Shown: piece after piece, positions 1 through 6,034 of the stretch
Layout: each line of letters starts with the position of its first letter
How positions within the stretch are numbered: the stretch's first letter is position 1
Source: CAYXZQ01 sp964469935
Lineage (GTDB): Archaea > Nanobdellota > Nanobdellia > Woesearchaeales > DSVV01
DNA length: 8,189 bases
Direction of reading: 5' to 3'
NCBI GenBank assembly: GCA_964469935.1
Contig: CAYXZQ010000054.1
Location: 1 to 8,189 of the forward strand
Position numbers and translations under genes: made by a program
Notes under the pieces: model-generated
Database searches by the model: none
Seen by the model: the letters and a program-made list of their open reading frames with translations, nothing else
What the model was told of the DNA's origin: nothing

Positions 1-399
1 CTAGAGGACAGCTCAAAGGCAGGCCTCCCGACAGATACCTGCGACGAATCATATGCAGAAAGGGAATGCCTCTACGTTGACAGCGCCCAGTTCAAGGAGC
101 ACGGGTACATGCCGGCATTCGACAACATGATCAATGCCCTTGTGCAGATGCTTCCCAGCATAGTGATTGGTATCGCATACTCTGCATCCTGCCCGGATTT
201 CAAGATAGATCCTGTGGGCTTTTCATGCCAGGAGGTGCCCGGGGATGTATGCACGAATGCAAGGGCCGCGACATGCGGGCTTTCCGGTGCTGCTGCTGCA
301 ATCCTCGAGATGTCCGATATAATGAGCGGCGGGCTGAGCTTCTCGAAATACAACACAGACCTTGGCGGGACAGACTACTGCTCCGGAGGTTCACAATGA
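1..399 (+). CDS. C-terminal part of an unrecognised Cys-containing envelope protein (5' truncated)
   Basis: The reading frame is open from the first base to a TGA at 397-399, giving 132 visible residues; the true start lies upstream of the window. I do not recognise the family. The visible part has seven cysteines (in DTCDE, RECLY, SASCPD, FSCQE, DVCTN, ATCGL and DYCSG), a spacing that suggests disulphides outside the membrane. A hydrophobic stretch (NALVQMLPSIVIGIAYSA, about residues 44-61 of the fragment) could be a membrane or membrane-associated helix, and a small Gly/Ala-rich segment (LSGAAAAILEMSDIMSGG) lies near the end. Its stop overlaps the next start in an ATGA, so it belongs to the same transcript as the following three genes, all of them predicted membrane or exported proteins. 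The envelope role is inferred from composition and context only. Confidence 0.7.
   Translation, partial: LEDSSKAGLPTDTCDESYAERECLYVDSAQFKEHGYMPAFDNMINALVQMLPSIVIGIAYSASCPDFKIDPVGFSCQEVPGDVCTNARAATCGLSGAAAAILEMSDIMSGGLSFSKYNTDLGGTDYCSGGSQ
385..390 (+). promoter_or_regulatory. Shine-Dalgarno site for the 156-residue protein
   Basis: GGAGGT lies five bases before the ATG at 396 and matches the anti-Shine-Dalgarno of archaeal 16S rRNA. It fixes the start at 396, although the frame stays open further upstream to a possible ATG at 225 inside the preceding gene. Confidence 0.75.
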
Positions 400-866
400 A
401 GAAACGATTGCTGATGATATTTCTGGTGTTCATGATATACATAATTGCGGTATCTGCGAGCCAGTACATAATGCCGTGGTATGCTGTCGAGGACTGGGAG
501 ATAGAGGCATGCTCCAAATGGGGCGGAACCACCCAGGCAGCGACCATCAGCTCTGGGACAGTCGGCTCGTCTTTCCTCGACCAGACGACTGTCACGCTCC
601 AGGCCCAGGCGACAGCCATGAACGATTCATACGGACAGGTGACATATACCTACGAGGTCGCGTGGTATTTCCAGCCTGTGCAGAACCAGCAGGCGTACAA
701 GGTCCAGCTCCTCGGGCCTGACAAGACGAAGGATATCTACAAAGGCTCAGCTACTGTCTCAAACGGCGACTCCAACTATTATGCAGAGGAGACGACGACA
801 AGATACGACAAGGCAAAGATAATATACGAGACTGGGACCCTGCTCGTGCCGGTTGTGGAAAAATGA
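396..866 (+). CDS. Small exported or membrane-anchored protein of unknown function
   Basis: This is a 156-residue protein. Residues 1-4 are MKKR, followed by a strongly hydrophobic segment (about 5-21, LLMIFLVFMIYIIAVSA), so it is either an N-terminal anchor or a signal peptide with a possible cleavage site after VSA (residue 21). The rest is polar and rich in Thr, Ser, Gln and Tyr, with alternating patterns (VTLQAQATA, VTYTYEVAWYF) typical of beta strands; a single extracytoplasmic beta domain is likely. Only one cysteine (C39) is present. The start is set by the GGAGGT at 385-390; the longer frame from 225 would cover 171 bases of the upstream gene and hide the signal sequence. It overlaps both neighbours in ATGA junctions, which implies translational coupling and fixed expression ratios within one surface complex. 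No family recognised; the function is unknown. Confidence 0.8.
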   Translation: MKKRLLMIFLVFMIYIIAVSASQYIMPWYAVEDWEIEACSKWGGTTQAATISSGTVGSSFLDQTTVTLQAQATAMNDSYGQVTYTYEVAWYFQPVQNQQAYKVQLLGPDKTKDIYKGSATVSNGDSNYYAEETTTRYDKAKIIYETGTLLVPVVEK

Positions 867-1696
867 AAAAAGAGAGAAACATCAAAAAAGCGCTCGGAAG
901 ATTCAGGAAGACTTTCCCAACCGCAGGGCTTGATATCGTGCATTATGTCATCTTCCAGGCATTGATAGTCCTCATCGTCCTGGGTGTTTCGGCTCTCTGG
1001 CCATATAACGATGTTATGGGCTCTGCAGCCAAAGTGAACACGTTTCTACAGGAGAAGGGCGCCCTGCCCGGCCTTGACACGACCTTCGGCAGCCAGATAG
1101 AGCACGATATATCAACTGTCAAGGGTTTCTTCTTCAAGTTCGGGCTCATCATTGCAGGAGGGGCAATAATGGTGTTATTGCTTTCAGGCCTTTTCAGGAG
1201 CCTGGTATACAGCTGGTACAGGGATACCGAATACTCCTGGGCATACCTTAAGAGGTTCCTCCTATACAATACTTTATGGCTGCTTTTTTGGACAGCGCTG
1301 TCCATAATCTGCTATCTCATCCTGGTGCCTGGCGCAAGGACAGCAGCCCTGGTCATTGTCTTGCTGCTCTATTTCCACTTGTCAGTCATCTTCAGGAGCA
1401 GGCTGGATGAGAAGACAGGACTCCTTTTGCTCATCAGAAAGACGTTCGGGACAGGGTTCAAGAGGATACACAGGTTCATCATCCCTTCGCTGGTCGTCCT
1501 CATTTCATACGTCGCGTGGATAATCCTTTTCCTCATGCTCATCCCTTACGTGTTCATCAGGATGTTCCCGGCAGGGGCTGAGAATGCGGTTTCGCTCGTC
1601 TTCGCAGTCATCGCGATACTGTTGCTGTTCGGCCTGACCGCATTCAATAGGCAGTATTACACAATCTGCGCGTCGTCAGCAGAAAAAAGAGGTTAA
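863..1696 (+). CDS. Polytopic membrane protein, six predicted helices, unknown function
   Basis: This is a 277-residue protein with a basic N-terminus (MKKERNIKKALGRFRK) and hydrophobic segments at about 26-46, 91-112, 134-155, 157-177, 204-232 and 241-262, which makes six membrane helices. Helices 1 and 2 are separated by a roughly 45-residue polar loop. Basic stretches (RSRLDEK, 178-184; IRKTFGTGFKRIHR, 191-204) between helices 4 and 5 suggest that loop is cytoplasmic, so by positive-inside both ends would be cytoplasmic. No catalytic motif or transporter signature is evident. The ATG at 863 overlaps the previous TGA (ATGA), with only a weak purine stretch upstream, so translation probably depends on coupling. 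It could be the membrane platform of the surface structure encoded around it, by loose analogy with the membrane component of type IV pilus operons, but I see no specific resemblance to TadC/PilC proteins. Confidence 0.82.
   Translation: MKKERNIKKALGRFRKTFPTAGLDIVHYVIFQALIVLIVLGVSALWPYNDVMGSAAKVNTFLQEKGALPGLDTTFGSQIEHDISTVKGFFFKFGLIIAGGAIMVLLLSGLFRSLVYSWYRDTEYSWAYLKRFLLYNTLWLLFWTALSIICYLILVPGARTAALVIVLLLYFHLSVIFRSRLDEKTGLLLLIRKTFGTGFKRIHRFIIPSLVVLISYVAWIILFLMLIPYVFIRMFPAGAENAVSLVFAVIAILLLFGLTAFNRQYYTICASSAEKRG
1689..1693 (+). promoter_or_regulatory. Shine-Dalgarno supporting a TTG start
   Basis: GAGGT ends eight bases before the TTG at 1702 and lies within the last codons of the preceding gene. 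It supports TTG as the initiation codon. An N-terminus of the pilin-like form immediately follows, which makes a later start unlikely. Confidence 0.6.
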
Positions 1697-1701
1697 GCAA
1701 C

Positions 1702-3912
1702 TTGAATAAAAAATCCCAGATAACAGTATTCATAATCATCGGCCTGCTGGTCATCTGCTCGGCGGTCCTGATATTCTATATCAGGTCAAGGGTCATCACA
1801 AAGGACCTCGTGCCCAAGCTTGACAAGATCCCCGACGACAGGAAGGACATCCAGGAGTTCGTCCTGGGCTGCGTGGACCAGACCGCGACAGACGCGCTTA
1901 TCAAGATAGGGGAGCACGGCGGGTACATCGACCCTTCAGACCCGAGCCTCTCGCTCAGGACATTCGACCAGAACCCTCTTCCGGCTGATTCCGATGTAGT
2001 CTACATGAACCCTGGCTACGAAGTCCCGTACTGGTGGTATCTCGAACCTCCGAGCGACTGCACGAACTGCGTCGTCTCGGACGCGAACATACCTTCGATT
2101 ATCGACATCCAGGACCAGGTCAGCAACTACGTCGACAAGAACCTCGGGGACTGCCTGTCGGGCTTCCGGTCATTCGAAGGCAAGGGCTTGACCATTCGAA
2201 CGAAAGGGAACAGTAGCACAAGGACAATTATCTCCGACAAGGACGTCATTGTATATGTGAATTACCCACTTGTCGTGGATTCGGCAGGCAGCTCAACCAC
2301 AATGGAGAATTTCCCTGTCGACATCAACCTGGATTTCAACAGCTTCTACAATTTGGCAGTCGCGATCGCAGAGGGAGAGAAGGACAGCCAGTATCTCGAG
2401 ACCATACTCATGCACCTAATCAGTTCATATTCGGCTGTGGACCCGTCAAAGCTACCGCCGCTGGCATCTTTCGATGAGGGCTTCACGACAGTGACCTGGG
2501 TCAAGCCCGCTGTCAGGCAGGAGCTGATGCAGATACTGCAGAGCTATATACCCGTCATCCAGGTCGAGAACACCAAGGGCTATGAGAAGGTCAAGACAGG
2601 CGACCCGTTCCAGACTGCAATGTACAATGTCTTCACTCTGAACAACAACATGTCATACCCCGACATGGACGTCAGCTTCACATACCAGGACTGGCCAATA
2701 CACTTCGACATAACCCCGAGGACAGGCGAGCTACTGAAGCCCACGAGCTACAGGACAGAATACCCTTTCAACATAGCGCCCACGACCCAGACAAACCATT
2801 ACGAGTTCTTCTATGACGTGGGCTTCCCCGTTGTCGTCGAGATACGAGACGAGGACGCCCTGTCCAGGAGAGGATACAGCTTTGTCTTCGCGCTCGAGGG
2901 CAATGTCATGGACAACAAGAACCTGGCGCTCTGGCATATGGGCGAGGGCACGGTAGGCCCCCGGGACTATTCCAGTGTCACTTACTCTCTTACAGACAAA
3001 ACAGGAAATACGCCGATTGTTCCAGAGTACGACGAGCAGTCACAGACCTATGTAAACAAGACCTACAGCCCGCCGAAAAAGAGGCTCATCTGCGACGATT
3101 CCCAGAGGATAAGCGGCAACGTCACAATAATCGCCAAGGACAGGTATACCGGAAAAGGAATCAGCGGCGCAGCAGTGAGCTTCGGCTGTGGCAACTACGC
3201 TACCTGTGCAATAGGTACAACAGGAGAGAATGGAAGATTTGTCGGAAAGCTCCCTGTATGCATAGGCGGGGGCTACATCACCCTTGATAAGGACGGTTTT
3301 GCGCCTGCGGCAGTGAGCAGCCTCTCGACAAGGCCAGGACAGGCCCAGCTAATAAAGGCGAGGATGTACCCAGAAAAACAGCTTACAGCCACAGTCAGGC
3401 TGATCAGGATGAAAGACCTGAGCGGGCAGATTAATGACATCCAGGGCATAAGGGATGCCAAGGAATCCGCAGTCCCGCTGCAGGACAACGAGGAGGCGAT
3501 GGTGACCATTACCAGGATCAGGGAAAATCCTCAAGAACCGACCTATTCGCAGTTCGTGGACCTCAAGGGGGACGGAACAGCAGAGATAGAGCTTCCGGAA
3601 GGCAGCTACACGATCACAGGAACATTCATGGATCTAGACGGATTTTCCATTCCCAGGCATAACGAGACCCTCGGCGGGGAGAAAGTGACAATCAACGAGA
3701 TGTCAATGAAGCCCGCGCTCCTGGGCGGGGTGGACATCAACGAGGGCAACGGTTACTGGCACGTGGGCGCAGACGACCTCAAGTCAGGGAATGTCACTCT
3801 CTACCTCTTCGTATCCGATGTACCGACGACGACAAAAGGGCTCATCATCGCCTCGTCATACGGGAACTACACTGACGTATACAGGAGCCTGGCAGAGCCT
3901 GATTTCAGCTGA
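1702..3912 (+). CDS. Large pilin-like-anchored surface protein with C-terminal beta domains (DPANN-type, unknown function)
   Basis: This 736-residue protein starts with TTG. The N-terminus MNKKSQITVFIIIGLLVI resembles archaeal class III (prepilin-like) signal peptides: a short basic leader, a possible cleavage before Gln5, then a hydrophobic helix to about residue 26; the usual Glu at +5 is absent. Residues 40-160 contain C57, C120-x2-C123 and C151 around a 'GCVDQTATDALIKIGEHGGYID' element and a Trp/Tyr-rich patch (YWWYLEPP). A 'YDVGFPVVVEIRDEDA' block lies at 371-386. Residues about 467-557 read as a carboxypeptidase-regulatory/Cna-B-like beta sandwich (ISGNVTIIAKD...GKGISGAAVSFG...TTGENGRF) with C464, C496, C502 and C520. 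A second beta domain (about 560-671) contains ELPEGSYTITG. At least seven N-x-S/T sequons are present. I recall similar long hypothetical proteins in DPANN genomes; an adhesive or structural surface role is inference. It is the last gene of the coupled cluster, and its 3' end overlaps the convergent gene by 8 bases. Confidence 0.82.
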   Translation: MNKKSQITVFIIIGLLVICSAVLIFYIRSRVITKDLVPKLDKIPDDRKDIQEFVLGCVDQTATDALIKIGEHGGYIDPSDPSLSLRTFDQNPLPADSDVVYMNPGYEVPYWWYLEPPSDCTNCVVSDANIPSIIDIQDQVSNYVDKNLGDCLSGFRSFEGKGLTIRTKGNSSTRTIISDKDVIVYVNYPLVVDSAGSSTTMENFPVDINLDFNSFYNLAVAIAEGEKDSQYLETILMHLISSYSAVDPSKLPPLASFDEGFTTVTWVKPAVRQELMQILQSYIPVIQVENTKGYEKVKTGDPFQTAMYNVFTLNNNMSYPDMDVSFTYQDWPIHFDITPRTGELLKPTSYRTEYPFNIAPTTQTNHYEFFYDVGFPVVVEIRDEDALSRRGYSFVFALEGNVMDNKNLALWHMGEGTVGPRDYSSVTYSLTDKTGNTPIVPEYDEQSQTYVNKTYSPPKKRLICDDSQRISGNVTIIAKDRYTGKGISGAAVSFGCGNYATCAIGTTGENGRFVGKLPVCIGGGYITLDKDGFAPAAVSSLSTRPGQAQLIKARMYPEKQLTATVRLIRMKDLSGQINDIQGIRDAKESAVPLQDNEEAMVTITRIRENPQEPTYSQFVDLKGDGTAEIELPEGSYTITGTFMDLDGFSIPRHNETLGGEKVTINEMSMKPALLGGVDINEGNGYWHVGADDLKSGNVTLYLFVSDVPTTTKGLIIASSYGNYTDVYRSLAEPDFS

Positions 3913-5269
3913 CAGGAAATGTTGAGGAGATGTTCTGGCTCTCTTCTATATCCCTGATGTTCTTGAGCTGCTCGCATGACCTCTTGATATAGACGTCGGG
4001 TATCTTGTCGCAGACAGAATAATCACCGTTGTTTATGAAATGCATGTAGCAGATGTTCAGGCTTGATTCAATCTTTATCCTTGAACAGTAATCGGAATTG
4101 CCATAGGATTGCGATATCGTCAGGAAGCACTCGTCAGCCATCCTGTCATCGTCTATCGAGCTGCAGAGCCTGAGGGACTCGCTCTCATCTGATTTCCCCA
4201 TCGCAGACACCTTGGCCAAGATCGCCTTGTTGTCAGGCCTCACGATGGAACCCGTGCAGGGTTTGCATACCCCTCCGCAGTCGATGCCCTCCTCGTTTTG
4301 GTTCTTAATTCCGTCGCTGCAGGTGGGCGCGGGCGTCACAGTGCAGGGCTTGCAGACCCCTCCGCAGTCGATTCCCGCCTCGTTTTGATTCTTTATTCCG
4401 TCGCTGCAGGTGGGCGCAGGCGTCACAGTGCAGGGCTTGCATATCCCTCCACAGTCAATACCTTCCTCATCCTGGTTCCTTATGCCGTCCGAGCAGGTCT
4501 CGGCAGCAGCTGGCTTAGATATCCAGAAATTCACTGATGCGTTTGCAGTCTCCTTTCCATAGTGCACGACGCAATCAAGCCTGTACATGCCGGGTTCTGC
4601 ATCTGCAGGTATGAATATCTCCTGCTCCTTGGATATGACCGTCGAGATGCCTATTGTCTCCTGCTTGGAGTTCAGCACCTGCCCTGTTGCAGGGTCTACG
4701 ATCCTGTAGCTGACCTGCATGTCATACTTCCTCTGCGAGCCGATGTTCAGGAAGCTGTTCTTGAATGAGAGCGTGTCTCCCGGCAGGACCTGGTTAGAGC
4801 CGAGGCTTACCTCGTAATCCAGGAGTTTCGCAGGCCCTGAAGGGTTCATCAGATGGAAAACTGCAAATCCCCCAGTAGCCACTGCGGCGAGCACTAGAAA
4901 GAGGATGACAAAAGTCTTTGTCGATATGTCCACCACGTGCCTGACAGGCCTCTCCTCTACCGAGGCAGCCCTCAGGGCCTCATCGATGTCCTCCTGGCTG
5001 TAGTTGTACTGCCTTAGAAAGCCTCCGACAGATGCAGCATCATATCCCCTCGAGACATAATAGCGTATGTAGTTCACGAGCCTTGGATCTGCCGGCTTTT
5101 TTTTGTGGAAGATACCTGATAGGGTGGGCTTTATATCCAGGCTCTGCATCGCCTGAGATATCTGCTGCTGGTTGTAGCCGTATCTTTCCAGGTACTGGGT
5201 CACCTGCTCCCTTGTAAACCCCTTTTTAAGCTGCTCATCGATGTACTGAGCTAGACTGCTTGCTCCCAT
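3905..5269 (-). CDS. Single-pass surface protein with duplicated N-terminal module, Ig-like domain and Cys-rich repeats
   Basis: This is a 454-residue protein. Residues 6-42 and 64-100 align without gaps (LxxYI...G...V...L..Y.Y.Q..I..A) as two copies of a small helical module on the inner side of one membrane helix (118-140). Residues about 150-252 look like an Ig/CARDB-like beta domain (LPGDTLSFKNSFLNIG...ADAEPGMYRLDCVVHYG). Residues 259-339 hold three copies of a module with consensus CSDGIxNQxExGIDCGGxCKPCT, joined by TVTPAPT linkers. Residues 369-432 hold three C-x2-I-x8-C units. The start ATG has no Shine-Dalgarno, but a TATA element lies 28 bases upstream, which fits a leaderless message. 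Module types like these occur in many archaeal surface proteins of unknown function. A transmembrane receptor, adhesin or wall-associated scaffold is plausible; nothing in the sequence decides between them. It runs convergently into the 736-residue gene. Confidence 0.85.
   Translation of the reverse strand: MGASSLAQYIDEQLKKGFTREQVTQYLERYGYNQQQISQAMQSLDIKPTLSGIFHKKKPADPRLVNYIRYYVSRGYDAASVGGFLRQYNYSQEDIDEALRAASVEERPVRHVVDISTKTFVILFLVLAAVATGGFAVFHLMNPSGPAKLLDYEVSLGSNQVLPGDTLSFKNSFLNIGSQRKYDMQVSYRIVDPATGQVLNSKQETIGISTVISKEQEIFIPADAEPGMYRLDCVVHYGKETANASVNFWISKPAAAETCSDGIRNQDEEGIDCGGICKPCTVTPAPTCSDGIKNQNEAGIDCGGVCKPCTVTPAPTCSDGIKNQNEEGIDCGGVCKPCTGSIVRPDNKAILAKVSAMGKSDESESLRLCSSIDDDRMADECFLTISQSYGNSDYCSRIKIESSLNICYMHFINNGDYSVCDKIPDVYIKRSCEQLKNIRDIEESQNISSTFPVS
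3974..4165 (-). repeat. Three C-x2-I-x8-C units at the C-terminus of the surface protein
   Basis: Protein residues 369-432 contain three units starting C369-SSI, C395-SRI and C420-DKI, each with a second Cys exactly 12 residues later (C381, C407, C432). The period is 25-26 residues. The regular spacing suggests stacked helical hairpins, each possibly closed by a disulphide. The repeat is visible at protein level only; the DNA copies have diverged. Confidence 0.6.
4253..4495 (-). repeat. Tandem 87-base repeats encoding Cys-rich DGI/GIDCGG modules
   Basis: Three tandem units lie at 4409-4495, 4322-4408 and 4253-4321 (the last lacks the linker). Each encodes four cysteines in a pattern C-x(13)-C-x(4)-C-x(2)-C with DGI and GIDCGG cores. 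Units 2 and 3 differ at about 7 of 69 aligned bases by eye. The linker and module-end part of units 1 and 2 differs at one of 33 bases, while their remaining parts are more diverged. This patchwork suggests recent duplication or gene conversion inside the array. Confidence 0.85.
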
Positions 5270-5293
5270 CAGGCATTGATCTAGCTTTCGGGT

Positions 5294-5301
5294 TTTATAA
5301 A
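5294..5301 (-). promoter_or_regulatory. TATA box of the 454-residue surface protein
   Basis: TTTATAAA is centred about 28 bases from the A of the ATG at 5269, preceded on the minus strand by AGCAATA, which matches the archaeal BRE consensus RNWAANN at all but one position. The spacing predicts transcription starting at or next to the start codon. The octamer is its own reverse complement, so orientation is inferred from the BRE and gene position. Confidence 0.65.
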
Positions 5302-5318
5302 TATTGCTGTTATGAAAG

Positions 5319-5335
5319 GGTAAGCTTTAAATATA
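5319..5335 (+). promoter_or_regulatory. BRE/TATA promoter of the eS1-ferredoxin unit
   Basis: GGTAAGC (5319-5325) is a full match to the archaeal BRE form RNWAANN and is followed directly by TTTAAATATA (5326-5335). With the usual 25-28 base spacing, transcription would begin near 5357, leaving a leader of about 50 bases before the eS1 ATG. Confidence 0.7.
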
Positions 5336-5360
5336 GCCTGCTAGTTATGTCATGAAATCA

Positions 5361-5395
5361 CGCACATCCACCCAGGTTCGGGCAAGGCATGTGTG
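5361..5395 (+). promoter_or_regulatory. Possible leader hairpin upstream of eS1
   Basis: Bases 5361-5367 (CGCACAT) can pair with 5389-5395 (ATGTGTG), seven pairs including one G-U. Inside it, 5368-5369 pair with 5386-5387 (CC/GG) and 5371-5373 with 5380-5382 (CCC/GGG), closing a six-base loop (AGGTTC). It ends 12 bases before the ATG and would partly bury GTGAT (5393-5397), the only Shine-Dalgarno-like motif there. Regulation is inference; no known leader family is recognised. Confidence 0.35.
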
Positions 5396-5407
5396 ATATG
5401 AACGACA

Positions 5408-6034
5408 ATGGCAAAACCCAGAAAAAAGCAGAAGGATTCGGGAAAGGTCAAGAAGAAGAGATGGTACCAGATACTCGCTCCACCTATCTTCAACAGCCAG
5501 CCCCTAGGCGAGACCACCTCGATCGAGCAGTCGAAGGTCATCGGCAAGACCCTCAGGGCAAATCTCATGACTCTCACAGGCGAGGTCAGGAACCAGAACG
5601 TGAACATCAGGTTCAGGATAAAAAATGTCAAGGAAGGCAAGGCAGAGACAGAGATTATCGGCTACAAGCTCTCACCTTCATTCATTAAGAGGGTAGTCAG
5701 GAGAAGGCACTCAAGAATAGACGCGACAGAGACCTTCAGGACCAAGGACCGAAAGCAGGTCAAGCTCAAGCTGCTTCTTATAACAAAGAACGTCGCGACA
5801 AGGTCGGAGATGACGGCGCTCAGGAAGAACATGATTGCCGAACTCAGGAAAATGTCCTCATCCGCTGTATATGACGAGTTCGTCAGGATGGTAATATTCT
5901 ACAAGCTCCAGCTCGACCTGAGGAGGAGGCTCTCCAAGATATACCCGCTCAAGACCCTGGAGGTCAAGAACTTGGATGAGATCAACATGCGGGAATCCCT
6001 TCAGGGTGATGCCGATGCCAAAGCCGACAATTGA
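5408..6034 (+). CDS. rps3ae: Small-subunit ribosomal protein eS1 (S3Ae)
   Basis: This 208-residue protein belongs to the archaeal/eukaryotic eS1 family, a component of the 30S platform near the mRNA exit. Family features are visible in order: a basic N-terminus (MAKPRKKQKDSGKVKKKR) leading to WYQILAPPIFN, then GETTSIEQSKVIGKTLRANLMTLTGEV, the beta-barrel part, then YKLSPSFIKRVVRRRHSRID near residues 86-105, TKDRKQVKLKL, and the C-terminal helix and KIYPLKTLEVKN. Length is normal for archaea. The ATG at 5408 begins directly with the expected basic tail; no strong Shine-Dalgarno is present (only GTGAT ten bases upstream). Transcription is from the promoter at 5319-5335. The last codons overlap the ferredoxin start, so the two genes are probably co-translated. 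Confidence 0.96.
   Translation: MAKPRKKQKDSGKVKKKRWYQILAPPIFNSQPLGETTSIEQSKVIGKTLRANLMTLTGEVRNQNVNIRFRIKNVKEGKAETEIIGYKLSPSFIKRVVRRRHSRIDATETFRTKDRKQVKLKLLLITKNVATRSEMTALRKNMIAELRKMSSSAVYDEFVRMVIFYKLQLDLRRRLSKIYPLKTLEVKNLDEINMRESLQGDADAKADN
6005..6010 (+). promoter_or_regulatory. Shine-Dalgarno choosing the ferredoxin start
   Basis: GGTGAT inside the end of eS1 lies four bases before the ATG at 6015 and overlaps an in-frame ATG at 6009. This favours 6015 as the initiation codon over 6009 or the earlier 5976. Confidence 0.6.

Noticed and set aside
225..395. Longer start (ATG at 225) for the 156-residue protein
   Set aside because: It would lie wholly within the upstream gene and bury the signal sequence; GGAGGT five bases before 396 fits the shorter start.
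4253..4495. CRISPR array or intergenic DNA repeat
   Set aside because: The units are contiguous, in frame and encode a conserved Cys module; there are no unrelated spacers.
4298..4537. Plus-strand frame with internal repeats (AAGGR...HSAGLA)
   Set aside because: It is the shadow of the Cys-module repeats on the opposite strand, with no promoter or ribosome-binding site of its own.
5371..5390. GGTTCG in the eS1 leader as part of a tRNA T-arm
   Set aside because: No acceptor, D or anticodon arms can be placed around it, and the stem-loop geometry (six-base loop) is wrong for a T-arm.
5389..5688. Plus-strand 99-residue frame overlapping eS1
   Set aside because: It is an out-of-frame shadow of a strongly conserved ribosomal protein gene; composition is highly charged and without family resemblance.
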